64,000 nucleotides of DNA from Tretioscincus oriximinensis (GCA_022410635.1 JAJVDF010000282.1:968796-1032795), one strand, 5' to 3'. Numbered from the stretch's first letter, positions 47,658-58,044 are shown. The notes: a model not told the origin generated them from the sequence alone. Numbers and translations are program-made.

Positions 47658-48265
47658 TCAGAGCTTGTTAACTTTGCAATTGGCATGAGGGTTGGCATAG
47701 AACCCACCATCTCTTGGAGAAAGACCAGGACAAATTGCTTATTCTGGACTGGACTGTCCTGCTCTGGTTTGGTCTACTGTGGATATGTGTGAAAATGACT
47801 TGTACAAGATAAATTCTTGTAGGATGATTGGGGCCAATAGGCCTCTTATCACTTGTGCTCACAAAACCTGAGAGTTCATTTGCAGGCCCATGAGGTTTCC
47901 TTACCACAATGGCCGTAGGCATGAATGGGGCAGTTGCTAAAGAGATGGTCTCTCATCTGAGAGATCAAGTTTCGAGGCCCTGTGTCGGGCGTGGGGAAGG
48001 TGAGCACCTTCTACTAGCCTAACAGCTCTAGTTAACCCAACTATTTTAAAGCAGGAATTGTAAGAAATTGCAACAGACTAGATAAATGAGAACCACCACA
48101 GCCTGGTGGAGAAGATAGAATGTACGCCTTCAGGTGAAAAATAACTTTGTAAGATGCATTGAGTCCCTTTAGGTGAGAAAAACAGGGTATAAAAACCCAG
48201 TTCTTTCTTCTTTCATCTTTCTTCTTTCTTCTTCTTCTTCTTCTTCTCCTCCTCTTCCTCCTCTT
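47658..48265 (+). mobile_element. Composite retroposon: ~260-bp unknown leader + tRNA-SINE + TTC tail (copy 1)
   Basis: The SINE part (47916-48200) has the tRNA-like head GGCATGAATGGGGCAGTTGC (a variant box A), GTTTCGAGGCC box B, and the usual L2-like 3' end and TTC/TCC tail to 48265. It is preceded by a leader (47658-47915) that none of the other SINE copies here carries, except the near-identical opposite-strand copy at 54644-55293. Over leader and SINE the two copies differ at only about 15-20 positions in ~560. Homology stops at the TTC tail in both. A minus-strand open frame over the leader (47668-47922) is conserved only because the DNA is. Confidence 0.8.
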
Positions 48266-49116
48266 GGAACTGCGTGCAATAACACTGTAAGGTTGTCGCT
48301 GGTGGTTTTGATCAAACTAAGTTGATTGTGACAACCTTTGCTGAACTTTAAATTTATCATCCAATAAAAATTGCTTGAGGAGCTGCCTTTGAATTTGAAT
48401 ACGGAAGATCTTGTAGGACAAGGTAATTGGCGCGGGAGTCCACTTTCTTGACAGTAATTCGTGACACGAAGCTGGAGCTTACGGGCTTTCCGCTCCACTG
48501 CAGGCCATTTAAGAGAAACCGTTTTAAACTTACAAAGATGTGCACAGCCTCAAACACGAGGCCCTCTTTACACTGTCTAAAAGAGAGGCTGTCAAGAGGC
48601 AAACCTGGGTNGGGGGAGGAACGGTGCCATTATGGGGCAGGGATTTAAAAGTAAGCCTGTCACCGGCTTTCTCTCCATTACAGGCGAATACAGACAAAAG
48701 GCATCCATTACATTATATAGCAGCAGTGCTGCCTGTTGTCATCTTTTTGAGCTGAAGTGTCAACAAACGTTAATAGTAAAAACTCAATTAAATATTAGCA
48801 TGAAAAGCAAACTCTGTTTTGTGAGGCTCTGGGGAAAACGTTTTTTGAACAGCCAGTGTGATGTGTCTATTAAAAGCCAGTTGAATTTGCCTCAACTACA
48901 CATTTTCTCAGGAAATATAAGGAGACTAATTGACCACGTATTCTCCTGCTCCAATTAGGGGCCTTGTGTAAATAGCCGACAGTTTTTCAAAATTGTCAGG
49001 NGATCTGATGTTCGGGTGCTTGGATGGTATTGGATGAAAAGGAAACAGCAAAATGCATATTGAAAGTGGATTCAGGTACTATCTCCCCGGAAAGAAGTGT
49101 CCACTGAGGCAGGACA
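48266..49116. other. Non-repetitive segment, candidate conserved non-coding sequence
   Basis: No transposon signature is seen in 48300-48970. It contains blocks of balanced composition such as ACAGTAATTCGTGACACG, CACCGGCTTTCTCTCC and CTCAATTAAATATTAGCATG. Several short frames overlap without coding character. It is one of the few downstream stretches not explained by repeats. Confidence 0.35.
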
Positions 49117-49340
49117 AAGGAGTTAGAAGAGTCGGTTTTAATACCGCACTTTTCTCAACGCAAANGGAATCAAAGAGGCCTACATAACCTTCTGTTCTTC
49201 TCTTCACAACAGACAACTTGTGAAGTAAGCAGGGCTGAGGGAGGTCTGAAAAACTGACTAGCCCAAGGTCACCTAGCAGGCTTTTGTGGAAGTGTGCAGA
49301 ATCGAACCGGGAGGCTTCCAGATAAGATTCTGATACTGGC
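49117..49340 (-). mobile_element. Second SINE type (ACA-like) with intact box B, minus strand
   Basis: Minus-strand reading gives CCTCCCGGTTCGATTCTGC (a perfect box B, GGTTCGATTC), then CCTGCTAGGTGACCTTGGGC, CCTCCCTCAGCCCTGC and a TAAAACCGACTCTTCTAACTC end. It directly adjoins a CR1-like tail. Confidence 0.75.
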
Positions 49341-49580
49341 TCTGGTGGCTTTCCAAAGTGGGTGGAATAATGTTCCAGTACGTTGGATGGATGTTCCAGT
49401 ATGCTGGATGTCTTGATACTGCCTCCGAGATGGAGTAACAGGCAGTATTCCTGAAATGCCATTTGCAGGGCGTTGAGAACAATGGAAGATTTTGCCTTCT
49501 TCTGTTCCAGACTACCCAGGTGCAATTGGTGGGCCTCTGTGTGTGAGAGAACGTTGGACTAGATTCACTCCCGATAGCAA
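49341..49580 (+). mobile_element. CR1-like LINE/SINE tail, + strand
   Basis: ACAATGGAAGATTTTGCCTTCTTCTGTTCCAGACTACCCAGGTGCAATTGGTGGGCC then GTTGGACTAGATTC is the forward version of the element at 52105-52450. The preceding part shows reversed blocks of the same family (TGGAGTAACAGGCAGTATTCC). Confidence 0.6.
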
Positions 49581-50319
49581 GATTCCTTCCCGGGGTTTGC
49601 CTTGGTGCACTGTTCGTATGGCTGGGAGCTGCTCATTTTCAGTGCTATAAGAAACAAGTCTGGGCAGAACCTGGGGTGGAGGAGCTCAGAGGTAAAACAC
49701 CATTTGCAGCTTCACCCCNTATTTGCCACCTCAGTGGTGCCCTCTTTGTTCTTTCCAATGATAACCTTCTTAGTGACAGCATCCATGCTGTGAAACAATC
49801 TCCCTTCTATACACAGATGCATCTTTTCCTCCTGAACTTTGACTGAAGGGGTTTCTTCTTCTTTCAGGCACTGTTATTTGTTGCTTTAGACTGAATTCCG
49901 ACACATCCTTTGTAACCCGTGTTTCTCTGACATTGCAGAATATACTAGCTGTTGCTGATATAGTGCATGGGAAAAGCAAAGTAAGGNCTCATCTAGACAA
50001 GTGGTTTAAATCTAGAATTTACTTTGAATTCGGATTAACCCAATCACGCTTCTGCCTCCACGTACCTGTCATTACTGGAGTGAGCATTTGCTTTGAAGCT
50101 CTGTGAACACGCCATATGTGTGCATTCTCCTGATTGGCTCTTATTCCCTCCTCTCATACATCAGAGTTTTTGATTCTCGCCTCCCTATCCTGTCTGTTCT
50201 CTCATGTGAACGTCAGGTGGGTTTTTTAATGGAGAAATATGGACACCCACTCTGAAGTCGGTACAACCCTCAATTGAGGGTGGCACAGTTTCATGTAAAG
50301 TGCAACTGAAAACTATAAA
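49581..50319. other. Intergenic, old unnamed repeat in part
   Basis: Around 50140-50170 CTCCTGATTGGCTCTTATTCCC mirrors a block at about 20850-20885, suggesting an old shared repeat. A 12-bp palindrome CCTCAATTGAGG lies near 50270. Confidence 0.4.
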
Positions 50320-50600
50320 GCAGAAGACCTATTAGAATGCAATTACAGTAGTCCAATCGTGAGATAACCAAGGATTGGACTAAGAAAAATAGAAAAAGTC
50401 TCTATCGAAAAATATTGCCTAAGTCTATGAATGTTTAATAAATGGAAATTACAGGATTTTACTGCAGTCTCAATGAAAGTTCATAGAGACAGACGGTCGT
50501 CTAGGATGACCCTGAGGTTTTTTGCTGATGAAGACAGGCCAATAGATGGTTTAGTAGTTTGTAACTTAGGCCCCATTTTTCAACTACTGTGGTAATTCCC
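50320..50600 (-). mobile_element. L2 LINE fragment, minus strand
   Basis: AATGCAATTACAGTAGTCCAATCGTGAGATAACCA is the reverse complement of the L2 region encoding VTSRLDYCNA. GTCTAGGATGACCCTGAGGTTTTTTGCTGATG continues the L2 pattern. Confidence 0.6.
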
Positions 50601-50689
50601 TCATGAAGAATCTGCCTCACGTTCTGATGAGAATTCAGGAATCCACTTGGTTTAAATCCCTTTGATGTGGATTTTACACAGAACTTACA

Positions 50690-51000
50690 GAGTTAATTTT
50701 CAGGGCAAGCTGTCAGCATCAATACCGATCTCCATTGGGGTTCCACAAGAAGCAGTCCTTTACCCCCCTGACTGTGCATCCAAGCACTGGGACACCTACT
50801 AACTAAATGGGACTGTTCCACTAGAGTGCCCACTAATTAAATGGGACCAACAAAATGGGACTGTTCATATCATTTGTTCACAGATGACATCCAAATCTAC
50901 AAAAGTTTTAAAATCTTTGACNTGGAACTTTATGTCCAATAGATTAACACTAATCTCTGTGTGGATGTCTGGATGTCTAATTTTCCATCCTGACCGCCTG
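50690..51000 (+). mobile_element. L2/CR1-type reverse transcriptase fragment, + strand
   Basis: GGGGTTCCACAAGAAGCAGTCCTTTA reads GVPQEAVLY, a degenerate GVPQGSVLGP motif. About 150 bp later GATGACATCCAAATCTAC reads DDIQIY, the catalytic (Y/F)xDDxQIY box. Frames are shifted between them, so this is a pseudogene fragment, in the opposite orientation to the L2 piece at 50320. Confidence 0.6.
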
Positions 51001-51725
51001 ATGGCCCCAATCCCAGAGCTCAGAAAATCTGGTCAGTCTATTATATACTCATGCATTGTGAAGCATGGCAAAANCTCCATTTACATCCCGGTAAAAACCA
51101 GGTAGGAAAATGTCATGTGGATGTACCCTTTGAATGCCATCAAATTTTGCGTATCAAGGAAAGGCAGTAACAGCTTCCCTTTTATGTTACAATTGTACAC
51201 CAGGTTCTAACCTTAACTACATTTTCTTAGGAGTAAACACAACTGAGCACAACAGGATTTACTTCCCCAATAAGATTATTCTGCATTATTATCATTATTA
51301 TTTCACATGCAAACACTTTTCCTCAGGATTTGCAAGCCAGGAATGGGCGCCGGAACAGTAATCTGAAAAGCTCAAATGAATGATAGATTTAATTAAGGAG
51401 AGTCAGTAGGAGAAATACGTTCATCAATAGTTCTATAAATATGAACGTACATAAAATCATATCATTACACATTTAATTCCTCATATTGAATCTTGAAATC
51501 CATTAAATACAATATTGCACCCGAGCCAAATACGAAAGAATGGCATGATATCTTATTAATTTGACAGTAAGGAGAATTTTCATAAGTCATTTGTACCGCA
51601 GCAGCAAGATTGCTAAGACTTACTGCTGGCTCTTAATTATCCTATAAAGATCTGGTTATTGTGCTGAGCCTTCCTAAAGGGAACAATTGTTATTGTGTTT
51701 TTTTGAAAGGCTAGTACCTGAGGGA
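51001..51725. other. Intergenic, no feature recognised
   Basis: AT-rich without recognisable structure. Confidence 0.4.
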
Positions 51726-51814
51726 GGACTGGGGNAAAAAAACATACTTGCACAGAAATTTAACAAATGCTCCGTTAGTTAAATTTCTGTGCAAGGAAGT
51801 TCTTTTCCCAGTCC
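51726..51814. repeat. Pre-miRNA-sized hairpin (39-bp stem, 13-nt loop)
   Basis: The left arm GGACTGGGG...ACTTGCACAGAAATTTAAC (51726-51764) pairs with the right arm 51778-51814. The inner 19 bp are perfect and the outer part carries a few mismatches and one N. The loop is AAATGCTCCGTTA. Size and loop match a miRNA precursor on either strand, but a solo MITE would look alike. I do not recognise the arm as a known miRNA. Confidence 0.75.
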
Positions 51815-52104
51815 GGCTATTGATTTATTCCTTCGTCCAAATCTTTGAAAAAAGCCTTTCTCTTAATAGATACCAAATCATCTCTATAGATCGGGTGCCA
51901 GTTGTCAACAATAACAACTAACCAGTTTCCAGATTTTCATCTTCAGGCAGAACGTTTGCTTCTGGTTTTGTGGGTTCCGTTATATTTCCACCTGCATGTT
52001 TTACATTTTTTTTTCATGATGACACGCGCTTACTTAAAAGCTTGGATGCCTAGCAACTTCATGAAATAGCAGCAGCAGCCCAAATTTGAAGAAAATGAAA
52101 TAGG
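51815..52104. other. Intergenic, no feature recognised
   Basis: Nothing recognisable. Confidence 0.4.
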
Positions 52105-52450
52105 AATATAAGAACACAAGAACATAAGAGGAGCCCTGCTGAATCAAGCCAGAGCCCATCTAGACCAGCCTTCTGTCTCACACAAGTTGCACCTGGGCAG
52201 TCAGGAACAGAAGAAGGCAAAATCTTCAACTGTTCTCAGCGCCCTTGAAATGGTGTTTCAGGAATCCTGCCTGTTGCTCCCATCTTGGAGGCATCATCAA
52301 GACATCCATCCTAGTAGCTGTCTATACCCCCTTGGCTTCCATGAACTGGTCTAATCCTGTCTTTTATGACAGGATTATATTGTTATGCTGGCAGAGGGCA
52401 ACCTCTTCATCCCAGCTGCACGTGGCTCCCAGCCTGCACTGCAGGTAGCC
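52105..52450 (-). mobile_element. CR1-like LINE/SINE tail, minus strand
   Basis: GAACATAAGAGGAGCCCTGCT, CCCATCTAGACCAGCC, TTCTGTCTCACACAAG and GGCATCATCAAGACATCCATCCTAGTAGC match the family seen at 22928. Repeated ATAAGAACAC units at the left are the tail repeats. Confidence 0.65.
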
Positions 52451-54643
52451 CTGGGTGGGAGGATGCCTTCTTAACCAATCTGCACTCAGTCCCACCCACA
52501 GAAACAGCTTTTATGCAAACAGGAAATTGCCTGGGGGACCCATCTGTAAATTAGGCATCTCCCTTGATATTAGACAATCCCAGACTGAAATTCTCAAATG
52601 NCACACCCCAAATTCTCATATAGGCAAAAAACCCTCATACACCAGGCTCCTCCTGGGCCCTGCCCTTTCTTTTGTTACAAAAATAGGCTCCCAGCCCACT
52701 CCCAGCCCACTCTTTTGTTTGCAGGCCAAGCCCACACCCAACCAGAAATTATAATACAAAAATTATTAAATACCTAGAGAATTCCCGTACACATCAGAAA
52801 ATCTCACACCTGAGAGCTTCATCCTCAGGCATGATGCACGGGTGTGTTTGTGTCTAGTACACATATTGTAATTATCGTGCATATCACAGCATGAGGAACA
52901 GCAACAAGAAACAATAAAAATGATGCTTTGGGCATGCAAAGAAAGTGGGAGACAAACTCCAAGCAAACCTCTTTCTCTTTGGTTGAAAGTGGAACAAGGG
53001 GGACCTACCAGACAGGTGGAAATCCAGTCATCTTATACAGTTGACCATAGGGGAGAGAGTGGGGAATTTGGGGCTGGACTTTGATTCCAAAGAATGCAGA
53101 TTAAAATCACTGTACTCTGTTTTCATGTGCTGCCCTGAGACCTTCAGGTGCAAGAGTGTAGGAACGTCCAGCAATACAGTGACCCATCAGGGAAGTTGGT
53201 TGCAGGATAATGAAGAGATGGCAAAACCTTAATCTGTCCTTGGTTCCCCACAATTGGCATTTCAGAAATTCTGTCTGTTGCTCCATCCCAGAGACAAAAT
53301 CAAAACATTCGTTCTAATAGCCACTAACAGACTTGGCTTTCATGAATGTGTCTAATCCTATCTTAAAGCTCATATAACCTGATAGAGACACTTGGANTTC
53401 CATAAAAATCATTGACATTTTGACCATTTGCCAGACTGTGGGCAAGTTTCCACATTTTAGGAAAGGTTTTTGTAATCACACCCATGTGTTTTGTGNACAG
53501 TTTGCACAAAGCTCTTGTCAAATTTAGATAGGAGTTCCATTGGATAACATGGCTAAAGAAAAGTCAACCCCTGCCCTAGAATCATCAGCTCTCCTGGCTA
53601 AGTAACAGATGGCAAATATCTGTAACCACAGGCTTCAGCAAAGTTTCTTACCTTGCCGATTCTTTCTAGGTTTCATTGTCAAATGTAACAAGTGCAACCA
53701 CTGTGGAAGAATCTGTCAGGGGATGAAAAACAATGAGTCATATTCAGCAAAGTGGATGATGCAGTTCANGTGCAATGTGGATAATGCAATCTACATGCAA
53801 AGGAAGTGTAAGCAAAGGCATCTCATGACCTTTAGCATAATTAAGGTCATAATTATGTATATATATAGTATAACTGCTCTCTGGGTTTAGTTGAAGTTGA
53901 TGTTACTGGACATGGTGTTGAAAAATGCAGTGATTCCTGAACAAATAAATACCCTTCTGTGGAGTGAACTATTGGGTGTGCTGTATGGTTTCATTTCAGA
54001 TGTTCACTGTTGTAGCTACGGTACCACTACGAATTTTCACAACAGATTCTAGGCTGCAGGTGTAATAGACAGAACCTACTCACCCCAAGCTACTTGGAAN
54101 TTTCTTCACTGCTAACAGAGGAATTGGTGGTGGATCCTGGACAACAGCTGGGAGGGTCTGCTTGCACTTTGCTTATTTGCAGCATTGGGTGATTCCTTAG
54201 ACACCCTTAGATCCCATAGGACCCACTTGTCTAGCAATTTTCAAAGTCCCTTTCATGGTAACAGCAGCACTGAGATAGATAAGGATATGGCAGATAGGGA
54301 GAGCCCAGTTCCCTAAGGCCCCCTTCCACATGCTTAGTAAATCCCACAAGCTAAAGCAATTGGGTTCTTATCTACCTGCAAAATCTGTGTGAAACACACA
54401 AGACAGCTAATAAGTAGTAAGTACAGAGCATGTTCAGTATGCAAGTCTGCAATGTCTTGTACTAGAGGCTTCTCAAAGTAGTCTGGTAATTCTGTTAAGG
54501 TTCTGTACAGCCACAAAGGCTTCTCATCTTCGTGACTGCAGACATGACCGTTTTGGAAAACATCAGCAAAAGAATATTGTGGTGCAAAGGACCTTTTTTC
54601 CGGGTTCTTTGCAAAAATTCCATTAACACAGAGTCATCATGAT
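52451..54643. other. Intergenic, one weak repeat remnant
   Basis: At 53260-53370 blocks ATTTCAGAAATTCTGTCTGTTGCTCC, CATTCGTTCTAATAGCC and GTGTCTAATCCTATCTTAAAGC are a degenerate piece of the family at 52105. A short tandem CCCAGCCCACT lies near 52690. The rest holds nothing recognisable. Confidence 0.45.
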
Positions 54644-55293
54644 AGAAGAAGGAGAAGGAGAAGGAGAAGGAGGAGGAGGAGGAGGAGGAGGAGGAGGAGG
54701 AGGAGGAGAAGAAGAAGAAGAAGAAGAAGAAGAAGAAGAAGAAGAAGAACTGGGTTTTTATACCCTGCTTTTCTCACCTGAAGGGACTCAATGCATCTTA
54801 CAAAGTTATTTTTCACCTGAAGGCGTACATTCTATCTTCCCCACCAGGCTGTGATGGTTCTCATTTATCTAGTCTGTTGCAATTTCTTACAATTCCTGCT
54901 TTCAAATAGTTGGGTTAACTAGAGCTGTTAGGCTAGTAGAAGGTGCTCATCTTCCCCACGCCCGACACAGGGCCTCGAAACTTGATCTCTCAGATGAGAG
55001 ACCATTTCCATAGTGACTGCCCCATTCATGCCTACGGCCATTGTGGTAAGAAAACCTCATGGGCCTGCAAATGAACTCTCAGGTTTTGTGAGCACAAGTG
55101 ATAAGAGGCCTATCGGCCCCAATCATCCTACAAGAATTTATCTTGTACAAGTCATTTTCACACATATCCACAGCAGACCAAACCAGAGCAGGACAGTCCA
55201 GTCCAGAATAAGCAATTTGTCCTGGTCTTTCTCCAAGAGATGGTGGGTTCTATGCAAATCCTCATGCCAATTGAAGAGTTAACAAGCTTTGAG
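54644..55293 (-). mobile_element. Composite retroposon: leader + tRNA-SINE + GAA/TTC tail (copy 2)
   Basis: Minus-strand partner of 47658-48265. Tail (GAA/GGA on the + strand, 54644-54750), SINE body (54751-55035) and leader (55036-55293) are collinear with copy 1 and about 97% identical by eye. They share the unusual head GGGGCAGT and the full leader. Immediately outside the tail the two loci are unrelated. Confidence 0.8.
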
Positions 55294-55956
55294 CTTGTGT
55301 TTATTCTTGCATTGCCTGAATGCTAACTTTGTGTTCACTCTCACCTTCTTTCCACTACTCCCTAGGTATGCCCCTGACCAAACTTTCTTCTCCGATCAAA
55401 AGGTCAATAATAAACCCACGCGCAACAATGTCTATATTTCTAAATGTCGAACTGGGCCAATAGGCTCGAGCTTAATATAAGTCTGTAGATTTATTGCTGC
55501 TTGAGTGGAGGGAGGAAGAACAAGCAATAATAATGTGCTGAATAGGGTGGATATTTATTTGCTCATAAAATTGCAAAATAGAGCTCATTGGGAAGATTGT
55601 AATTTAATTTCATCGCTGTGAGGCCTGGTGGCTTCTGTTGCAGAGCTGATCATTATTATCATTATCCTAGCAACAAAGGATTAAAAAGGAAATAAAACAA
55701 ATCCATGTAAACACTCTGGGCCTTGATAGCAGGAACAAAGAATACGAAGGGAGCTTTGTAATACGCAAATTTCATCTGTTGCTGTTTAATCAGAAAGCCT
55801 TTTGGTGACGTGTCAGAGGAAGAAATGGCAAGTTATAATACTAGTAGTGGGGAAGCCCGTGGATCCAGGCTTGGATTTTACAGAACTGGCAGAGGGACAC
55901 TTATGCCCTTGGTTTGAGACCATGTTGGGAAGCTTCTGTGTCCCTCAGTGGCAGTA
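55294..55956. other. Intergenic, no feature recognised
   Basis: No recognisable feature. The first 40 bases share short words with the flank of copy 1 at 47580-47640. Confidence 0.4.
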
Positions 55957-56198
55957 GAAGAAGAAGAAGAAGAAGAAGAAGAAGAAGAAGAAGAAGAAGA
56001 AGAAGAAGAAGAAGAAGAAGAAGAAGAAGAAGAANAGAAGAAGAAGAAGAAGAAGAAGAAGAAGAAGAAGAAGAAGAAGAAGAAGAAGAAGAAGAAGAAG
56101 AAGAAGAGGAGGAAGAAGAAGAAGAAGAAGAAGAAGAAGAAGAAGAAGAAGAAGAAGAAGAAGAAGAAGAAGAAGAAGAAGAAGAAGAAGAAGAAGAA
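55957..56198. repeat. Long GAA/TTC microsatellite, 242 bp (~80 units)
   Basis: Almost pure GAA on the + strand with one N (56035) and one GAGGAGG interruption near 56107. It is the expanded 3' tail of the minus-strand SINE that follows. Open frames give only poly-Glu/Lys/Arg and are not genes. Purine-pyrimidine mirror sequence of this length can form triplex DNA. Confidence 0.95.
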
Positions 56199-56365
56199 CT
56201 GAGTTTTTATACCCCGCTTTTCTTAGCTGAAGGGACTCAAAGGGCTTACAAGCTTATTTTTCACCTAAAAACGTACATTTCATCTTTCCCACCACACTGT
56301 GATGGTCCCCATTTATCTAATTGCAATTTCTTGCTTACGAATAGCTGGGTTAGCTAGAACCGAGG
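56199..56365 (-). mobile_element. tRNA-derived SINE, body only, minus strand
   Basis: GAGTTTTTATACCCCGCTTTTC, AAGGGACTCAAAGGGCTTACAAG, ATCTTTCCCACCACACTGTGATGG and ATTTATCTAATTGCAATTTCTTGC match the SINE family in reverse. The tRNA head is missing. Confidence 0.8.
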
Positions 56366-56800
56366 CTAAAAGAGAGCTCTCATCAGTCTCCAAGACCAAC
56401 ACAGAGCGCTGAACTTGGTATCTCTGCAGAAACACCAGTACTGCTCTGCCTCTGTTGTACCACTGTGCCGCTTGTTGAAGTGGCACAAGGGGTAACGCGT
56501 GTCCCCCTGGCCTAGTCCAGTGCTGCAGAACGAACTGACCTCCTCTAGCGGTGGGCCAAATACCAGCCGGGTTGACGTGCATTGCCCTGGCCTGGTCTGC
56601 CACTGCGGAAGGCGTTGGTCTGCCCCAACGGCAGTCCAAATGTAGCACGATGGTGAGGGTGGGAGGTCCTGCCTACGTAGGGCCCTTGACTGGTAGTTTG
56701 TCCTGCCAGTTAAGTGCCCTGCAGGTGCTATCGCTGGGACGGGCTTTATTATGATGCAGATGGAACTTGAATTTGATGGCATCCATGGTAGGACTAGCAG
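56366..56800. repeat. GC-rich segment with degenerate ~65-bp tandem repeats
   Basis: Two adjacent units share CCCTGGCCT-GTC, CTGC-GAA, the GTGGGCCAAAT/GCAGTCCAAAT ends and similar spacing (about 56502-56570 and 56582-56643). Weaker echoes lie at 56400-56500. Overlapping frames are open on both strands (56366-56782 minus is 138 codons), but no protein family is recognised. Composition contrasts sharply with the flanks. Confidence 0.5.
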
Positions 56801-56984
56801 CTGCCTGTTAAATTCAATAGCTAGTTACATTTAAAAAATGAACCTGAATTGCTTATTTACGTTAAAGAAAATAAAAAATGCCAGTCATGGAAACATAATG
56901 CATGTTTTGCTTCCTCCAGAAGGAAGTGAGTGCTGAAAGCAGCTGACAGACTTCAAGATCTGCAGGAAATATGCCTGCTATGCT

Positions 56985-57140
56985 GAGGATTCACACTTGA
57001 CTTTTGAATTAGGTGAGGGTTTTGCCTTCTTCTGCTCAAGACTGCCCAGGTGCGGTTGGTGGGCCACTGTGTGAGACTGAAGGCTGGACTAGATGAGCTC
57101 TGGCCCCATTCAGTAGGGCTCTTCCTATGTTCTTAATATG
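56985..57140 (+). mobile_element. CR1-like LINE/SINE tail, + strand
   Basis: TTTTGCCTTCTTCTGCTCAAGACTGCCCAGGTGCGGTTGGTGGGCC, GGCTGGACTAGATGAGCTC and CAGTAGGGCTCTTCCTATGTTCTT form the 3' end, terminating in the TATGTTCTT repeat. Confidence 0.7.
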
Positions 57141-57214
57141 TGTAGTCTCTGACCATTGCCCAGATGTACTCAGCTGTGAAGGAAGGGATATATAAAAGTC
57201 ATAAATCAATAAAT

Positions 57215-57320
57215 AATAGTTGTGTAGGTCTTTGGAGCTCTCTTTGTTCCACCTACTTCACAAGGTGCCTGTTGAAAAAAACAAAACCAGAAAGTTATAT
57301 AAGCCCAGATCTGGATCTTG
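57215..57320 (+). mobile_element. Second SINE type (ACA-like), partial
   Basis: GGAGCTCTCTTTGTTCCACCTACTTCACAAGGTGCCTGTTG matches the middle of that SINE (CCCCACCTACCTCACAAGGTG in consensus), followed by a degenerate end. Confidence 0.55.
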
Positions 57321-57495
57321 GGCAGGGCTTCAAAGGCTAAACCTCGGGGCAGACAGGTTGATAGCAGTTGGGGGGGGGGCGGCCCCCCAAATTTAAATGT
57401 AAATTAATTTTTTTTCTTTGTTTCTGGTGTGCTGGGTTTCAGTTGCATTTCTGCCTGCTTTTCTGCAGTGCTTTTGGTAACACCTTTGTTTTAAA

Positions 57496-57667
57496 ACAGC
57501 TTAAGAACTATCTAAGGACATCACAAAGTCAAGAACAACTGGTCAATCTTGGAGTGCTTGCCTTAGAATCAGACCTCACTATCTCTCTTGATTTTGAGGA
57601 AGTGATAAATGCATTTGTAAATGCAAAAGTGAAGTGCCTAAAAGGAAGAAAAAACCCTGATGTGTGA
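57496..57667 (+). pseudogene. hAT transposase C-terminal fragment
   Basis: The + strand reads KQLKNYLRTSQSQEQLVNLG, VLALESDLTISLDFEEVINAFVNAK and ends at a TGA (57665). The pattern LKxYLRSxMxQERLxxLxxLxIExxL...DxxxxDF belongs to the C-terminal dimerisation region of hAT transposases of the ZMYM/hATC type. Only the last ~55 codons are recognisable, behind a poly-G/GCGGCCCCCC stretch; no DDE core is visible. A dead remnant. Confidence 0.7.
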
Positions 57668-57720
57668 ACAAGAACTGAATAGCACTTTACTTTTTACCAT
57701 ATTTTTATGTTCAGAATAAC

Positions 57721-57786
57721 ATATACTGCTGAAAACAATTAAGGGAACACTGTAATGTACACTGTATCTTGTTTTCAGCAGTATAT
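57721..57786. repeat. 66-bp element with perfect 18-bp inverted ends
   Basis: ATATACTGCTGAAAACAA and TTGTTTTCAGCAGTATAT are exact reverse complements around TTAAGGGAACACTGTAATG. It is possibly a minimal mariner-type remnant with TA flanks, or a hairpin-forming sequence. Confidence 0.8.
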
Positions 57787-57884
57787 ATTTTTTTTACTTG
57801 GACATTTACGTGTAGGGTATTATTTGGACTGTGTATTGCATGAGAATCTTGTACATTTTATCAGAAATTACACAAGAAATGTAG

Positions 57885-58040
57885 CAGGGCAGGAAGTGAA
57901 AGCATTTGGGACATCACTTCCGGAAAGGGCAGCCCAGACCTGAAGTGACATCACAAATTATGTCACTTCCAGCCTCTGCTTCTGGGAATGGCAGCCAGCG
58001 TGACATCACTTCCAGCCCCGCCTGGAAATGACATCACTCC
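57885..58040. repeat. Cluster of TGACATCACTTCC-type motifs
   Basis: Five or more occurrences in either orientation (GGACATCACTTCCGG, AAGTGACATCAC, TGTCACTTCCAG, TGACATCACTTCCAGC, AAATGACATCACT) with irregular spacing. Each joins a CRE-like TGACATCA to an ETS-like CACTTCC core. Similar motifs appear at 15611, 60531-60615 and 61199-61240. Confidence 0.6.
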
Positions 58041-58044
58041 CACA

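Noticed and set aside
55013..55282. 89-codon frame conserved at 47668-47922, looking like a conserved protein
   Set aside because: The conservation is that of the whole duplicated DNA including non-coding SINE and tail. The peptide has no recognisable domain, and the two copies lie inside retroposons.
55914..56357. 147-codon frame of poly-Arg/poly-Glu
   Set aside because: Translation of a GAA microsatellite and a reversed SINE.
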